64,000 bases of DNA from Leptospira langatensis (GCF_004770615.1 NZ_RQER01000006.1:310001-374000), one strand, 5' to 3'; shown: positions 35,649-45,397, counted from the stretch's first letter. The notes: generated by a model not told the origin, from the sequence alone. Program-made: numbers and translations.

Positions 35649-35688
35649 TCTCGCTTTGGCGACATAGCTAAGAAATAAGGGAAGGATC

Positions 35689-36150
35689 ATGGGACTTTTT
35701 ACTGCAATCAATACTTCCGCCACCGGGCTTTCCGCACAAAGGCTCCGGATGGACGTTATCGGAAACAATATCGCGAACGCCACTACGACTCGTAATACGA
35801 ACGGAGATGGACCGTTTCGTAGGGACAGAGTCGTTCTCACTCCGGTCAATCTCAGGACCCAATGGAGAAGTCCTGTCTATCCTTTCGGCCTAGACGCTGG
35901 CGAAGGAAGAGGAGTAAAGGTAATGAAGATCGAGAAGGACATGAGCCCTCTCCGATTGGTTTACGACCCGACCCACCCGGATTCCATACAGATCGGTCCT
36001 AAAAAAGGCTATGTAGAAATGCCGAACGTAAATATAGTCACCGAAATGACGGACATGATCTCTGCTTCACGTTCCTACGAGGCAAACGTACAGATGATCA
36101 ACGGCTCCAAGGCAATGTTCAATAAGGCTCTGGAAATCGGAAGAGCGTAA
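35689..36150 (+). CDS. flgC: Flagellar basal-body rod protein FlgC
   Basis: A 153-residue rod protein with INTSATGLSAQRLRMDVIGNNIANATTT near the N-terminus and the C-terminal SYEANVQMINGSKAMFNKALEIGRA. It sits 40 bases after flgB and 14 bases before fliE. Confidence 0.95.
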   Translation: MGLFTAINTSATGLSAQRLRMDVIGNNIANATTTRNTNGDGPFRRDRVVLTPVNLRTQWRSPVYPFGLDAGEGRGVKVMKIEKDMSPLRLVYDPTHPDSIQIGPKKGYVEMPNVNIVTEMTDMISASRSYEANVQMINGSKAMFNKALEIGRA

Positions 36151-36164
36151 TTTAGGAGATTCTA

Positions 36165-36545
36165 ATGCAAGTAGACTTCAATTCCAAACTATGGTACACT
36201 TATAATTCAGGTTATTCCGATTCCCGTTTTCCTCTTTCTCCAAAAGGAGATAAGGTGAGCGTAAATGTACAAGACGATCGTCATTACGCCGACGTAAAAG
36301 AGCCTGTCTCTCCCGATTTCGTTGCCGAAAGCTTTTCGGAAGCGATGAGAAACGCATTTCAATCCGTAAACGATCTGCAAGTAGAAGCAGATAATCTGAC
36401 CCAAAAAATGGTCTATGATCCGAACAGCGTGGACGCTCACGAAGTCATGATCGCATCCGAGAAAGCGAGAGTGGCGCTGACCTTCACCAAAACATTGGCT
36501 GATGGTGTAGTCAGAGCTTATAGAGATCTCACTTCGATGAGATAA
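36165..36545 (+). CDS. fliE: Flagellar hook-basal body complex protein FliE
   Basis: A 126-residue FliE linking the MS ring to the rod. The conserved C-terminal half contains FAESFSEAMRNAF-like and VHEVMIASEKARVALTFTKTLADGVVRAYRDL segments. An AGGAG precedes the ATG. The flgB-flgC-fliE trio ends here; fliF is not the next gene. Confidence 0.93.
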   Translation: MQVDFNSKLWYTYNSGYSDSRFPLSPKGDKVSVNVQDDRHYADVKEPVSPDFVAESFSEAMRNAFQSVNDLQVEADNLTQKMVYDPNSVDAHEVMIASEKARVALTFTKTLADGVVRAYRDLTSMR

Positions 36546-36571
36546 TCTTTCTAAACTAATTTTAGATTCGA

Positions 36572-36591
36572 CTATTCCTTCTTAGGAATAG
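36572..36591 (+). terminator. Hairpin after fliE
   Basis: CTATTCCT-TCTT-AGGAATAG is a perfect eight-base stem between fliE and the next ATG (36601). It lacks a T-run and overlaps the next ribosome site (GGATGG), so a translational role for the regulator gene is as likely as termination. Confidence 0.4.
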
Positions 36592-36600
36592 GATGGGACC

Positions 36601-37677
36601 ATGTCCGATCTGTTTGGTTGGTTCCTTGATGGGCTCATTCTATTTGGAGGATTCCTATCTCTTCTTCTCTTTGTAGGAGAATTTCCTTCGGATAGAAGGA
36701 ACCTATTCCAAGTATTTTTAGCACTTACTCTAGCAAGCATAGGTTGTATGCAGCTTTCTAGTTCGTTGGTATTGAACCAAAATTCTGGCCAAGACCAGGC
36801 CTTGAAATTTTGGACCCTACCCTTGCTCTATCTTCCACCGGCCTTTGCTTTTCTCACGGTTCTATCTCTTTCCGAAGACGATTTTAGATTCCGAAGTCGG
36901 CATCTTATTTTCTTTTTACCTAGCCTGCTAGCGCTCGGAGCTTCGATCTATTTTAGAAGTAGCGGAGAATATGTAAGACCTCCTTGGAATTTTGGGATCG
37001 GTTCGGGTCCTGCTTTTTCCGGGTTAGGACTCCTCTACTTAGGCGCAGGTTTTTTTTCTCTTAGCTTTTCCTTCCCTATCTTGAAGGCGCTTTTAGTAAT
37101 AAAAGAAGCTAGGGCCAAATTCCTATTCACGATCTTCTGCTTGGATTCGCTTCTAGTTTCCGTTCTAGGGATCTTAGGTTTGCTATACCATCCGATCTTC
37201 TTGAAGCTTTCTCTCGTTGTTGTTTCTCTCGCAGTTTCTCTAGTATATTATATACGTAGAAAGTATTTCGATCTTCCGGAAGTGTTGCGTTCCGACTTGA
37301 TACAGGCTAAATATGCGCGTTCTAGGCTCCAAGGTATGAACACCGAACCGATCCTGGAAAATTTAGATCGTCTATTTTACGCGGAGAAGTTGCATAGAAG
37401 GGAAGATCTGACCCTTGCCGAACTCGCCAAGGAACTTTCCATCACATCGCATCAATTGTCGGAACTATTAAACAACCGCTTAGGCAAAGGATACTTTTCT
37501 TTTATCAATCAGCATAGGATAGAGGATGCAAAGGAACTTCTTAAAGGAACAGACAAAACAGTTCTAGAGATTGCGATGACGGTCGGGTTCAATAACCGCT
37601 CTTCCTTTAATGAGGCTTTTTTAAGGATTACCCAAAAAACTCCGATTTCCTTTCGAAAAATGTATAAGCCTTTATAA
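36601..37677 (+). CDS. Seven-transmembrane AraC-type transcriptional regulator
   Basis: A 358-residue protein with seven hydrophobic helices in the first 215 residues, in the pattern of membrane-embedded AraC regulators, and a C-terminal AraC DNA-binding domain (about 255-355; LTLAELAKELSITSHQLSELLNN and EIAMTVGFNNRSSFNEAFLRITQKTP). A membrane regulator should act on nearby DNA; the DUF4345 gene 65 bases downstream is a natural target. Confidence 0.88.
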   Translation: MSDLFGWFLDGLILFGGFLSLLLFVGEFPSDRRNLFQVFLALTLASIGCMQLSSSLVLNQNSGQDQALKFWTLPLLYLPPAFAFLTVLSLSEDDFRFRSRHLIFFLPSLLALGASIYFRSSGEYVRPPWNFGIGSGPAFSGLGLLYLGAGFFSLSFSFPILKALLVIKEARAKFLFTIFCLDSLLVSVLGILGLLYHPIFLKLSLVVVSLAVSLVYYIRRKYFDLPEVLRSDLIQAKYARSRLQGMNTEPILENLDRLFYAEKLHRREDLTLAELAKELSITSHQLSELLNNRLGKGYFSFINQHRIEDAKELLKGTDKTVLEIAMTVGFNNRSSFNEAFLRITQKTPISFRKMYKPL

Positions 37678-37742
37678 CGCCGGACGACGAGGACTTTTCT
37701 TTGTCGTATCTTCTTCTCATCAACTCCTTGAGAGGAAATCAA

Positions 37743-38171
37743 ATGCAAACACATACAATCTCTACGACAGGCAGATCAGAGACTTCGCCTTGGATCGGCT
37801 TAATAACTAAGGTCTTTCTCGGGATGAACCTTGCCGTTTATCTCGCATTTACGATCGCTTTCTTCCTGTTTCCGGTCCCTTTGGCGGGAATGATCGGACT
37901 CTCCGTCCATTCCAGCGCGGCATTAGCGGATCTTAGAGCGATGTATGGAGGAATGTGCTTCGGAGTAGGACTGCTGATCTTTTACGGTTTGAACAAAGAG
38001 GATTTTAAGATCCCGGCGATCTTACTTTCCGTTGCCAGCGCGGGAGGTCTTTTTCTAGCAAGACTCTATACACTGTTATTGGATGGTCCCGGAAACGAAT
38101 ACATTTATCTAAGCATGATCACCGAGATCGGCTCGGTCTGTATAGGACTCTGGCTCTTGAAGAAACGATAA
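37743..38171 (+). CDS. DUF4345-type small membrane protein
   Basis: A 142-residue protein with four transmembrane helices and the AALADLRAMYGGMCFGVGLLIFYGL block of DUF4345-like proteins. Chosen start: ATG 37743 with GAGAGG upstream; the longer frame from 37701 overlaps the regulator region. Function unknown. Confidence 0.82.
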   Translation: MQTHTISTTGRSETSPWIGLITKVFLGMNLAVYLAFTIAFFLFPVPLAGMIGLSVHSSAALADLRAMYGGMCFGVGLLIFYGLNKEDFKIPAILLSVASAGGLFLARLYTLLLDGPGNEYIYLSMITEIGSVCIGLWLLKKR

Positions 38172-38177
38172 AACAAA

Positions 38178-38201
38178 AAAGGCGGGATGAAACCCGCCTT
38201 T
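38178..38201. terminator. Bidirectional terminator
   Basis: AAAGGCGGG-N6-CCCGCCTTT between convergent genes, with A-run on the left and T-run on the right, so it can serve both strands. Confidence 0.88.
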
Positions 38202-38241
38202 CTCATTTATGGACCGTAGACGATCCTAATTTTCCGGATCT

Positions 38242-39924
38242 TTACGGCTTGATCTTCTTGAGAAGTTTCAGATCCGCCTTGTTAAACACTGCGATCTCGG
38301 TTTTACCGGAAGCTTCTTCTTTTCCGGTCACATAGATCTTCTCACCAAAGAAAGTAACGTTGGAGTTAGGAGAGATCTCCTCTTCCGTTCCTGCGGTCTT
38401 CTTCAGGCCCTTATCGAAGCGGCTCAGGAAATATTTTCCATTCCTTTCTTCGAATGCGTAGATATCCTCTCCTTTCAGGATCATAGGAGAACGCCAGAAC
38501 ACGGAATCAGCGGACCAAACCGCAGGCTTTAAGGTCTCTTGATCGATCAGGATCAATTTATGAGCGGCAGAGTGGTCCGACTCGTAACCTACTACCAAGG
38601 CCTTTCCATCTACGACTTCAAAGGTACGTCCGCAGATCTTATTGAAGTCCCCTTTGAAGATGGTATCGTCTTTTGCAGGGTCCAATAATTGGAGTTCGTT
38701 GCTATAATGTCCGTCGGACGTATACTTCAGAGTTTTTAAGAAGAGGATCTTTCCTCCGACCACGTTTTTGTCGAAGTCTTCTTTCTGCTTCTGTTCTTCC
38801 TTAACGGTTTCCAGTTCTTTCTTGGTATCGGAGAGTTCCTTCTTCAATTCTTCTTTGGATTTATTATCATCCGATTTAGAGGAACTGCTAGAACCTCCGG
38901 AAGAAGAAGGAGAATCCTTCTTTGAATCGCTCGAAGAGGAAGATGAGGAAGAAGATTTGGAATCCGATTTACGGGACTCTTCCTTCTTAGCGATCTCCTT
39001 TTCTTTTTCTTTTAACTGTTGCTCTTCTTTCTTAGCGGCTTGTTGCTGCTGTTGAGCAGTTTTACGCTCTTCTTGCTTTTGCGCGATCTTCTGTTTGTTC
39101 TTAACAGGATCCTTGTTCAGCTCTTGTAATTCTTTCTCTGCGGCTCTGTCTTTTTGAGAAGCAGCTTCTTGTTGTTTTTTGTTCTCATCTTTCTTTTCTT
39201 GGAGCTTGCGCTTTTCATCTTCCAACTTTTGTCGCTGGAGATCGTCCATTTTCTTCTTGTCTTCTTGGCCTTCTTTCTTTTTGTCCAGGTCCTTGTTGAC
39301 TTCGTGCTCTAGCTCGTCCGTATGCAGATCCTTTCCGTCTTCGGAGAGAATGCTTGCGACAATTGGAATAATGATCTGGGTCTTTCCCGCCCAATCCGTA
39401 TAACGTCTAGCGATACCGATCTTATCGGCCTCGACATTCTTCACGACCTCGTCGTTGTATTTGCGTTTTACGTAATTTGCATTCTTGCGATGGATCGCAT
39501 TGTAATATAGAATATAGGTTGCGAGTGTTTCCGAGTTCTGTTCCGAATACCCGAAATTGGATTTTACATAGCCTGCGATGATCCTTTGTACGGAATTAAT
39601 ATGTCCGTACTCGGCATCTTTTCCTAGGCTGATCAGGTCGGCTCCGAACTTCTTTTCTTCCGGAAGAATTCGGATCGCAGTGATCCCGTCCGTGCTTGCA
39701 GGAGATTTCGGATCCTTCTTCAAAGCCTCGGCGAGGGCTGCTCCGGTCTTAGCATTGCTACCCTTTGTCTCTTCATCCGCTCTCGCAGCAGATCTGTTTA
39801 CGAAGTTTACTTTTCCGGAAGATCGAACTTCTCTTTCTCCCAATCTGGGTCCGCCTTGAGCGAGCAAAGGAAGCACCAAACTCCCTGCAAAGAAAATGAA
39901 TACTGCCAGTCGAATCCGTGACAT
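38242..39924 (-). CDS. P83/100-like secreted coiled-coil protein
   Basis: A 560-residue protein with a signal peptide (MSRIRLAVFIFFAGSLVLPLLAQ) and a conserved N-terminal domain (about 60-200) including LATYILYYNAIHRKN and RYTDWAGKTQIIIP. A very long Lys/Glu/Gln coiled coil (about 205-395) with a Ser-rich island follows, then a C-terminal beta-rich domain. The layout matches the Borrelia P83/100 antigen family (PF05262). The role is unknown; location is probably periplasmic or surface. The start is placed at M24 of the longer frame. Confidence 0.75.
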   Translation of the reverse strand: MSRIRLAVFIFFAGSLVLPLLAQGGPRLGEREVRSSGKVNFVNRSAARADEETKGSNAKTGAALAEALKKDPKSPASTDGITAIRILPEEKKFGADLISLGKDAEYGHINSVQRIIAGYVKSNFGYSEQNSETLATYILYYNAIHRKNANYVKRKYNDEVVKNVEADKIGIARRYTDWAGKTQIIIPIVASILSEDGKDLHTDELEHEVNKDLDKKKEGQEDKKKMDDLQRQKLEDEKRKLQEKKDENKKQQEAASQKDRAAEKELQELNKDPVKNKQKIAQKQEERKTAQQQQQAAKKEEQQLKEKEKEIAKKEESRKSDSKSSSSSSSSSDSKKDSPSSSGGSSSSSKSDDNKSKEELKKELSDTKKELETVKEEQKQKEDFDKNVVGGKILFLKTLKYTSDGHYSNELQLLDPAKDDTIFKGDFNKICGRTFEVVDGKALVVGYESDHSAAHKLILIDQETLKPAVWSADSVFWRSPMILKGEDIYAFEERNGKYFLSRFDKGLKKTAGTEEEISPNSNVTFFGEKIYVTGKEEASGKTEIAVFNKADLKLLKKIKP

Positions 39925-40093
39925 GATGAGGAACTCCTTAGAAACGCAGATATATCCCTGAAAAAAAGGAATCGGGATACGATTCGCTATCATACGATTT
40001 TAGCAAGGACTCTGCCAAGGATTTTTCCATGCTTCCTGGGATGCTCCCTCGGAAGAAAGTTGCCTCTCAGGACTGGGTTTTTACCTTAACCTC

Positions 40094-41185
40094 ATGAGCG
40101 AATTTGAACGTCGAATTTACAATTTCTACGGTGGCCCGGCTATGTTACCTACCCCAGTTATGGAGAAGGCAGCCTCCGAGTTCCTAAACTACAGACGTTC
40201 CGGCATGTCCATCATGGAAGTGAGCCATAGAGGAAAGCTTTTCGAGAAGGTCCTGGACGAATCTCTGGCACTCTTGAGAGAACTACTTTCCGTTCCTGAA
40301 AATTACGAAATTATGTTTCTATCCGCGGGTGCGAGCCTTCACTTCTCCGCCCTCCCCCTCAATTTATTGCACGAAGGTGAGTCCGCTGATTTTGCGATCA
40401 CTGGGATCTGGGCCAAGAAGGCGATGGAAGAAGCGCTTCGTTTCAATCCCGTAAAAAAGATCTACGACGGCGAAGATCATAAATACACCGAGGTTCCCGA
40501 GCTGGACGACTCCATGGTGAATCCGGGAGCGGCCTATGTGTATATCACTTCCAATAATACTCTATTAGGATCTCGTTATCCTAAATTCCCGAAACTCACC
40601 AAGGCTCCTTTGATCGCAGATATGACTTCCGAGATCCTTTCTCGCAAGATCGATATCAGTCAATTCGGGGCGATCTTTGCCGGAGCCCAGAAGAATATCG
40701 GGCCTTCCGGTCTGAGTGTATTAATTATTCGTAAAGATCTTTTGGGACGTTCCAAGAGAACCATCCCTGTCCTGATGGATTACGCTTTGACCGCAAAGAA
40801 TAAATCCATGTACAATACTCCCCCTACTTACTCTATTTATATGTCCAAATTGGTCTTCGAATGGCTCAAGGAAAAAGGCGGAATAGATGCGATCGAAAAG
40901 ATCAATGAGGAGAAGGCCAAACTTCTCTACGATTATCTGGACACCACTTCCTTCTATCAGGCTGCTGTGAAACCTTCTAGCAGATCCGTTATGAACGTGG
41001 TCTTCACTCTCCAAGATAAAAATCTGGAGTCCAAGTTCTTAGCCGGTGCGGAAGAGAAAGGACTCGTCGGATTGGAAGGTCATAGATTAGTAGGCGGACT
41101 CAGAGCTTCGATTTACAACGCAATGCCAAGAGAAGGCGTCGTCGCTCTTATCGATTACATGAAGGAATTCGAGAAGAAGGCTTGA
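40094..41185 (+). CDS. serC: Phosphoserine aminotransferase SerC
   Basis: A 363-residue PLP aminotransferase of serine synthesis. It begins [14 protein letters not shown], has SHRG, the [11 protein letters not shown] substrate loop, and the PLP lysine in [13 protein letters not shown] near residue 197. The C-terminal [14 protein letters not shown] carries the carboxylate-binding arginine. It overlaps the following secreted-protein frame only if that gene uses its earlier TTG. Confidence 0.97.
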   Translation: MSEFERRIYNFYGGPAMLPTPVMEKAASEFLNYRRSGMSIMEVSHRGKLFEKVLDESLALLRELLSVPENYEIMFLSAGASLHFSALPLNLLHEGESADFAITGIWAKKAMEEALRFNPVKKIYDGEDHKYTEVPELDDSMVNPGAAYVYITSNNTLLGSRYPKFPKLTKAPLIADMTSEILSRKIDISQFGAIFAGAQKNIGPSGLSVLIIRKDLLGRSKRTIPVLMDYALTAKNKSMYNTPPTYSIYMSKLVFEWLKEKGGIDAIEKINEEKAKLLYDYLDTTSFYQAAVKPSSRSVMNVVFTLQDKNLESKFLAGAEEKGLVGLEGHRLVGGLRASIYNAMPREGVVALIDYMKEFEKKA

Positions 41186-41199
41186 TCGAGGCTACGCAG

Positions 41200-41775
41200 A
41201 TGAAACGGAACCTTTGCATTCTCAGTCTTCTTCTATTCGGTTTGCAAAGCCTTTCCTCGGCTCCCTTATTCTTTCGTACGAGCATTAGCACTGGGAACTG
41301 TTTCTCCGCAGGGAATGGTTCCAAAGAAGTAAAGGATTTCTATAAATCCAAACTTTCTCCCGAAGAACGAACCAAGCTTGCCGATCTTCTCGCAGAAGAA
41401 GAGGCCAGGTCCCTACTCAAAAGTCTGGACTGCGTCCAAAAACTGAATCTTTCCAAGGAAGATAAGAACACTCTGATCTTGGATCATATGAGGCACAGGG
41501 ATCTAAGAGACGCACTGTACTCTCATTATGAGAATCATCTACTCTCCGACGAAAAGACCATCCGACTTTCCGCTTACGAAGAAAAGACTCTCCGTACATT
41601 CTTAAGCGCAAAGAAAGAGCTATTGTCCAGGCTCAACCGAGCGGAGTTGGAATCCTTATCGGACAGACCCTTACCTTTTTCTTCCTTCCAAAGTACGTAC
41701 CTAGCGATCTTTCTGCAGCATTGGGAATTCTATCAGATCGCTCCCGACTTTATCAAAGAAGCTTTATTCGATTAA
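41200..41775 (+). CDS. Secreted hypothetical protein
   Basis: A 191-residue protein with a signal peptide (residues 1-22, ending LSSAPLFF) and a helical, charged mature part. No recognised family. An ATG at 41200 with GAGG upstream is preferred over a TTG 18 bases earlier. Probably co-transcribed with serC. Confidence 0.75.
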   Translation: MKRNLCILSLLLFGLQSLSSAPLFFRTSISTGNCFSAGNGSKEVKDFYKSKLSPEERTKLADLLAEEEARSLLKSLDCVQKLNLSKEDKNTLILDHMRHRDLRDALYSHYENHLLSDEKTIRLSAYEEKTLRTFLSAKKELLSRLNRAELESLSDRPLPFSSFQSTYLAIFLQHWEFYQIAPDFIKEALFD

Positions 41776-41854
41776 GGTCTTTTTCTTCTTTTTCGTCATT
41801 CTACTGTAAATTGCTTGAACGGGGGAATTCTCGTAGGTACGGTACCCTTAGAAC

Positions 41855-42289
41855 ATGAAAAAAATTGGTATCGCTTCCGATCACGGCGGTTTCGAACTAA
41901 AAGAATACCTCCGAAAAGAATTAGGAAACTCCGTTGAGATCGTTGACTACGGAACAAAGGACGAATCCTCCGTAGACTATCCCTTAATCATTGCAGAAGC
42001 CTGTAAAAAAGTTCTTTCTAACGAAGTGGAAGGATTGATCGCCCTTTGCGGAACAGGGATCGGCGCTTCTATCGCAGCCAACCGCCATAAGGGGATCCGA
42101 GCGGCTCTCTGCCACGACGAGTTCACTGCCGAAATGTCCCGCAGGCATAATAACGCAAACGTTCTTGTATTAGGCGGAAGGGTTCTTGGAAAAGACCTCG
42201 CAGTTCGCATCGTGCAAAAATGGCTCACCACTACTTTCGAGGCTGGACGCCATGAAAGAAGAGTGGGACAGTTAGACACCATCGTTTAA
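41855..42289 (+). CDS. rpiB: Ribose-5-phosphate isomerase B
   Basis: A 144-residue RpiB/LacAB-type isomerase for the pentose phosphate pathway. N-terminal IGIASDHGGFELKEYL, the catalytic cysteine in ALCGTGIGASIAANR, and HNNANVLVLGGRV are all present at normal positions. Confidence 0.96.
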   Translation: MKKIGIASDHGGFELKEYLRKELGNSVEIVDYGTKDESSVDYPLIIAEACKKVLSNEVEGLIALCGTGIGASIAANRHKGIRAALCHDEFTAEMSRRHNNANVLVLGGRVLGKDLAVRIVQKWLTTTFEAGRHERRVGQLDTIV

Positions 42290-42306
42290 TCGGATCATAT
42301 TCTGGG

Positions 42307-44190
42307 ATGCGAAACAAAGTCTTATTACCAATCTCTCTGGTCGGTTTAATTTGTTTCGCTGTCCTGATCGTCTCCACTATCTCCGCGGAGACAAATTCCT
42401 TCTCCTTAAGTTCCTTTGTCTTAAAACAGATCCGTCTGAGTACAACGGAGAATGGGACTCCCAAATTGGATCTAAGCCCAAGAGATAGAAAAGAAGGCGC
42501 GGATCTATTCTTAGACTTCGAAGAAAAAGAAGCCTCGGACCTTGCGGACAAGGCCGGCGGCTATAGAATATTATCTTCTTCTTATTTACCAGATCCAAGC
42601 AAGTCTCACTCGGGAAAGAAATCGGCGGGATTCGTGGGCAAACGCTCCGGGATTAAGATCTCCGGCAAGACAAAAGGAATACTGACCAGCTCGGATATCA
42701 AAGAGGAATTTTATATCTCCTTCTTCTTGTTGCCTGGGACCCTGGACAAGGAAGCCGTCCTTCTTTCTAAGGAATTATATACCAGAGGACGAAAGTTCGG
42801 CTGGGATCTCAGGATCAAGGACGAGATCCCTATATTAGAATTCCGTAACTTTTTCCAAAAAGAAGACAAGACCCATGTCTCTCTGAAACTTGCGGGAAGA
42901 TCCAGGATCTCCCGCTCCGAATGGAATCATTTCATTATACAGATCCGCCCCGCCCAAAGAGAAGTAGTCTTCTATATCAACGGAAAGGAAGTAGATAGAT
43001 CCTCCGTTTCTAACAAGGAACCGATTGTCCGGATCGGATTCCATCCGGAAGACAGCACTCCCTTCAAAATAGGAGAAAGCTTTTACGGATGGTTGGATGA
43101 TTTCTTGGTCGCGAAGGGTGCGCCCGATCCGGAAGCGCTTTCTACTTCCTACGAAGGACAAAAGTACGATCCTTCTTCCTTTACTGCTGAAGCAAAATTC
43201 GGAACGGCTCTCTCTCCTGTATATCGTACTAAATATACCAATTCATTTCCTGAAAGCGTCTTCATAAAGGCGAATGTACCCAAGTCTTCCGTGCTTGAGC
43301 TGTATTTCCGTTTTTCTCCTAAGATCTTCGGAAGAACGGAGGAAGGACCTGCCTGGAGATCCGTCGACCTTAGAAAGATAGAAGAGGAATATAAAGAAGA
43401 CGATCCAGCCCGAGAAACCGAGGAGGAGTCCGCTCCTAGAGGGAAGGCATCCAGCTATAGAATTCCTTTGGATCGGATCTGGAACGGTAAAGTTCCCGGA
43501 TTCAAATACTATCAGGTAAAAGTGAAATTCAAAGCGGACTCATTAGCAAAGACCAGTCCGGAACTAGAAGCATTATCTTTTTCTTATAAAGAAACCCTTC
43601 CTCCCGTCAAACCTATGGGCTTGAAGGTAGTCTATTTCGACGACAGCTATCCGGAAGCAGGGGACAGCCCTCGGGTCTGCCTGAGCTGGACTCCGAACCC
43701 AGAAAGGAATGTACAACAAAAAGGCGGATATGTGATCCACTACGGCGTGGGTCCGAATCGAATGGTGGGCATTCTAAAAGGCACGAGCAAAGAATTAGAA
43801 AAAGGCAAAATGCCTGTTCTAACCACGAACGGAAAGACCAAGCTAGCCATGAGCGAATATCTGGATCCGATCCAGGGAGAGGATTCATCTTGTCCGAAAC
43901 GGAACGAAATGAGTGGACCAAAACTCTGCCAATGCGTGGACAATCGACTCATCAGTCTGAACGCAGAGAAACCGGAAGAAGATTCGGAAGATCTTCCTAA
44001 GCCCAAAAAAGGAAAGGGAAAACGAAAACCGCTAAAAGATCCGTACGATAAAAAGCTTTTATTCCTACAGAAGGGTCTAACGTTCTATTTCAAGATCGCA
44101 GCCTATAATTCTTTCTACGATCCTTCGACGGGTGCGGACCAGTTGAGTCCTTTAAGCGACCCCGTCGAGGTCTACTTCCTGAGCGAGTAG
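42307..44190 (+). CDS. Large envelope protein with LamG-like domain
   Basis: A 627-residue protein with an N-terminal hydrophobic signal or anchor (about 5-25). A concanavalin/LamG-like beta domain (about 60-290; FYISFFLLPGTLDKEAVLLSK, ILEFRNFFQ and WLDDFLVAKGAPD) is followed by beta-rich regions reminiscent of FnIII modules (PPVKPMGLKVVYFDDS and RVCLSWTPNPE). A late Lys/Pro-rich stretch lies near residue 570. No enzymatic motif. The last 39 bases overlap the end of the PIN-like gene on the other strand. Confidence 0.78.
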   Translation: MRNKVLLPISLVGLICFAVLIVSTISAETNSFSLSSFVLKQIRLSTTENGTPKLDLSPRDRKEGADLFLDFEEKEASDLADKAGGYRILSSSYLPDPSKSHSGKKSAGFVGKRSGIKISGKTKGILTSSDIKEEFYISFFLLPGTLDKEAVLLSKELYTRGRKFGWDLRIKDEIPILEFRNFFQKEDKTHVSLKLAGRSRISRSEWNHFIIQIRPAQREVVFYINGKEVDRSSVSNKEPIVRIGFHPEDSTPFKIGESFYGWLDDFLVAKGAPDPEALSTSYEGQKYDPSSFTAEAKFGTALSPVYRTKYTNSFPESVFIKANVPKSSVLELYFRFSPKIFGRTEEGPAWRSVDLRKIEEEYKEDDPARETEEESAPRGKASSYRIPLDRIWNGKVPGFKYYQVKVKFKADSLAKTSPELEALSFSYKETLPPVKPMGLKVVYFDDSYPEAGDSPRVCLSWTPNPERNVQQKGGYVIHYGVGPNRMVGILKGTSKELEKGKMPVLTTNGKTKLAMSEYLDPIQGEDSSCPKRNEMSGPKLCQCVDNRLISLNAEKPEEDSEDLPKPKKGKGKRKPLKDPYDKKLLFLQKGLTFYFKIAAYNSFYDPSTGADQLSPLSDPVEVYFLSE

Positions 44191-44568
44191 TATTTTTACC
44201 AGGCTCTGCTCCTTCCACTTCCGATCCAGACAAAGTATTCCATCCAGATCCGCAAGAGAGGCTGTAGCAACTTCCACCCATTCTTCCCAGCGCAAAGAAG
44301 TAGAAGAAGAAAGTCGGATCGCGAGACTGATCTCCTCTTTTCGAACAGGAAGGAATTCTAAGAATAAATTCTTGGCCTGATTCCAAAGGATCTCCCGTTT
44401 CACAGGATCCGATTCTTTTGCTAATAGGTTTTCTAAACTCGGAAGGGCTAATACAAATAGATGATTCTTTTTCGTGAGGGATTCCATTGCCGAAAAGACA
44501 GAGCGTCTAGAAGTCGCAGAACCTCTGACCAGCTCTTTGAAACATTCTGAGGACAATAGTAATTTCAA
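44152..44568 (-). CDS. PIN-like domain protein (toxin candidate, altered active site)
   Basis: A 138-residue protein downstream of a ribbon-helix-helix gene, in the order expected for VapBC-type modules. The PIN pattern is visible: LLLSSECF in the first strand, E46 in LPSLENLLA, E96 before WVEVATAS, and D115 in CLDRKW. The invariant first aspartate is replaced by serine (S6), so nuclease activity is doubtful. The start is TTG, overlapping the antitoxin stop by TTGA. Convergent overlap with the LamG-like gene is 39 bases. Confidence 0.6.
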   Translation of the reverse strand: MKLLLSSECFKELVRGSATSRRSVFSAMESLTKKNHLFVLALPSLENLLAKESDPVKREILWNQAKNLFLEFLPVRKEEISLAIRLSSSTSLRWEEWVEVATASLADLDGILCLDRKWKEQSLVKILLAQEVDLDGVA

Positions 44569-44768
44569 GCAGAAGCTTCCGGATAGATTCTAGTCAGCTC
44601 TCTCAAGGCTTCCAATCTTTGGTAGGAATCGGATCGGAAGATCTCGTTTCGAAAGCAAGTGCGAAGCAGCTCGGAGGCGGAGAGCTCTCTTTTCTCCGCT
44701 TCGGTCCTTAATAGTTCGAATTCCTCTTCCGTGAGGAGCATTTGAAATCTTCTTTCGACACGTGCCAT
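44565..44768 (-). CDS. Ribbon-helix-helix antitoxin-like protein
   Basis: A 67-residue protein with an N-terminal beta strand and two helices in the RHH pattern: RRFQMLLTEEEFELLRTEAEKRELSASELLRTCFRNEIF. This is the DNA-binding and dimerisation unit of many VapB/CopG antitoxins. Its ATG shares a base with the stop of the TPR gene and its end overlaps the PIN-like gene. Confidence 0.78.
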   Translation of the reverse strand: MARVERRFQMLLTEEEFELLRTEAEKRELSASELLRTCFRNEIFRSDSYQRLEALRELTRIYPEASA

Positions 44769-45397
44769 TACTCCTCTTCTTTCAGTTCCTTTTCGTTTTT
44801 CAAGTAGGTTCCGTAATAAATTTTAGAATCTACGATCTGACCTAGGCTCTCATAGATCGCGGCAATATTGAAATTGGCCTGGTTCAAACGAAAATCCTGC
44901 TTGAATGCTTTCTTAAAAAGCTGGATCGCCCTGTCCTCTCTTCCCGCATACCATTCGGTCATGGCCCAAAGAAAAAGCCATTTTCCCAGGTCCGGATCTC
45001 TGGGAGCGATCTTACTCAAATGCCCCAAGGCCTCTTCGAAAATGCCGGCAGATCTCAGATAGTTCTCGCGGATAGCCTTGATCTTTTCCATGCGCGAGAA
45101 TACGTCTTCGGAATGCTCGGGAAGAGGAAGATCGGCCCTCCAAAAAAGAGCGCGAGCCAAGTAGAGACGGAACATCAGCTCACTCGGGTTCTTCTTCACA
45201 TATTCTTCCAGAAAGGGAAGACTCTCCGCTTCTTTCCCATTCTGTTGAAAAGCTAGGATCTTTTCTTTAGCCGCCTTATTCCATTCCCTACGGTTCTCCT
45301 CTTGGGCAAAAACGGAAACCGAGAATAGAAGAAGAGATAGAACTCCTAAGAGGCGTATTAAGAAAATCTTAAATATAAGTATAGAGATTCTTTCCAT
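44768..45397 (-). CDS. Secreted TPR-like protein
   Basis: A 209-residue protein with a signal peptide or signal anchor (residues 1-31, ending SVFA) and a helical repeat region (YVKKNPSELMFRLYLARALFWRADLP and FNIAAIYESLGQIVDSKIYYGTYLK) resembling TPR. The start at 45397 overlaps the previous gene end by 29 bases; 45427 is a longer alternative. It is in the middle of a chain of overlapping genes. Confidence 0.75.
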   Translation of the reverse strand: MERISILIFKIFLIRLLGVLSLLLFSVSVFAQEENRREWNKAAKEKILAFQQNGKEAESLPFLEEYVKKNPSELMFRLYLARALFWRADLPLPEHSEDVFSRMEKIKAIRENYLRSAGIFEEALGHLSKIAPRDPDLGKWLFLWAMTEWYAGREDRAIQLFKKAFKQDFRLNQANFNIAAIYESLGQIVDSKIYYGTYLKNEKELKEEE

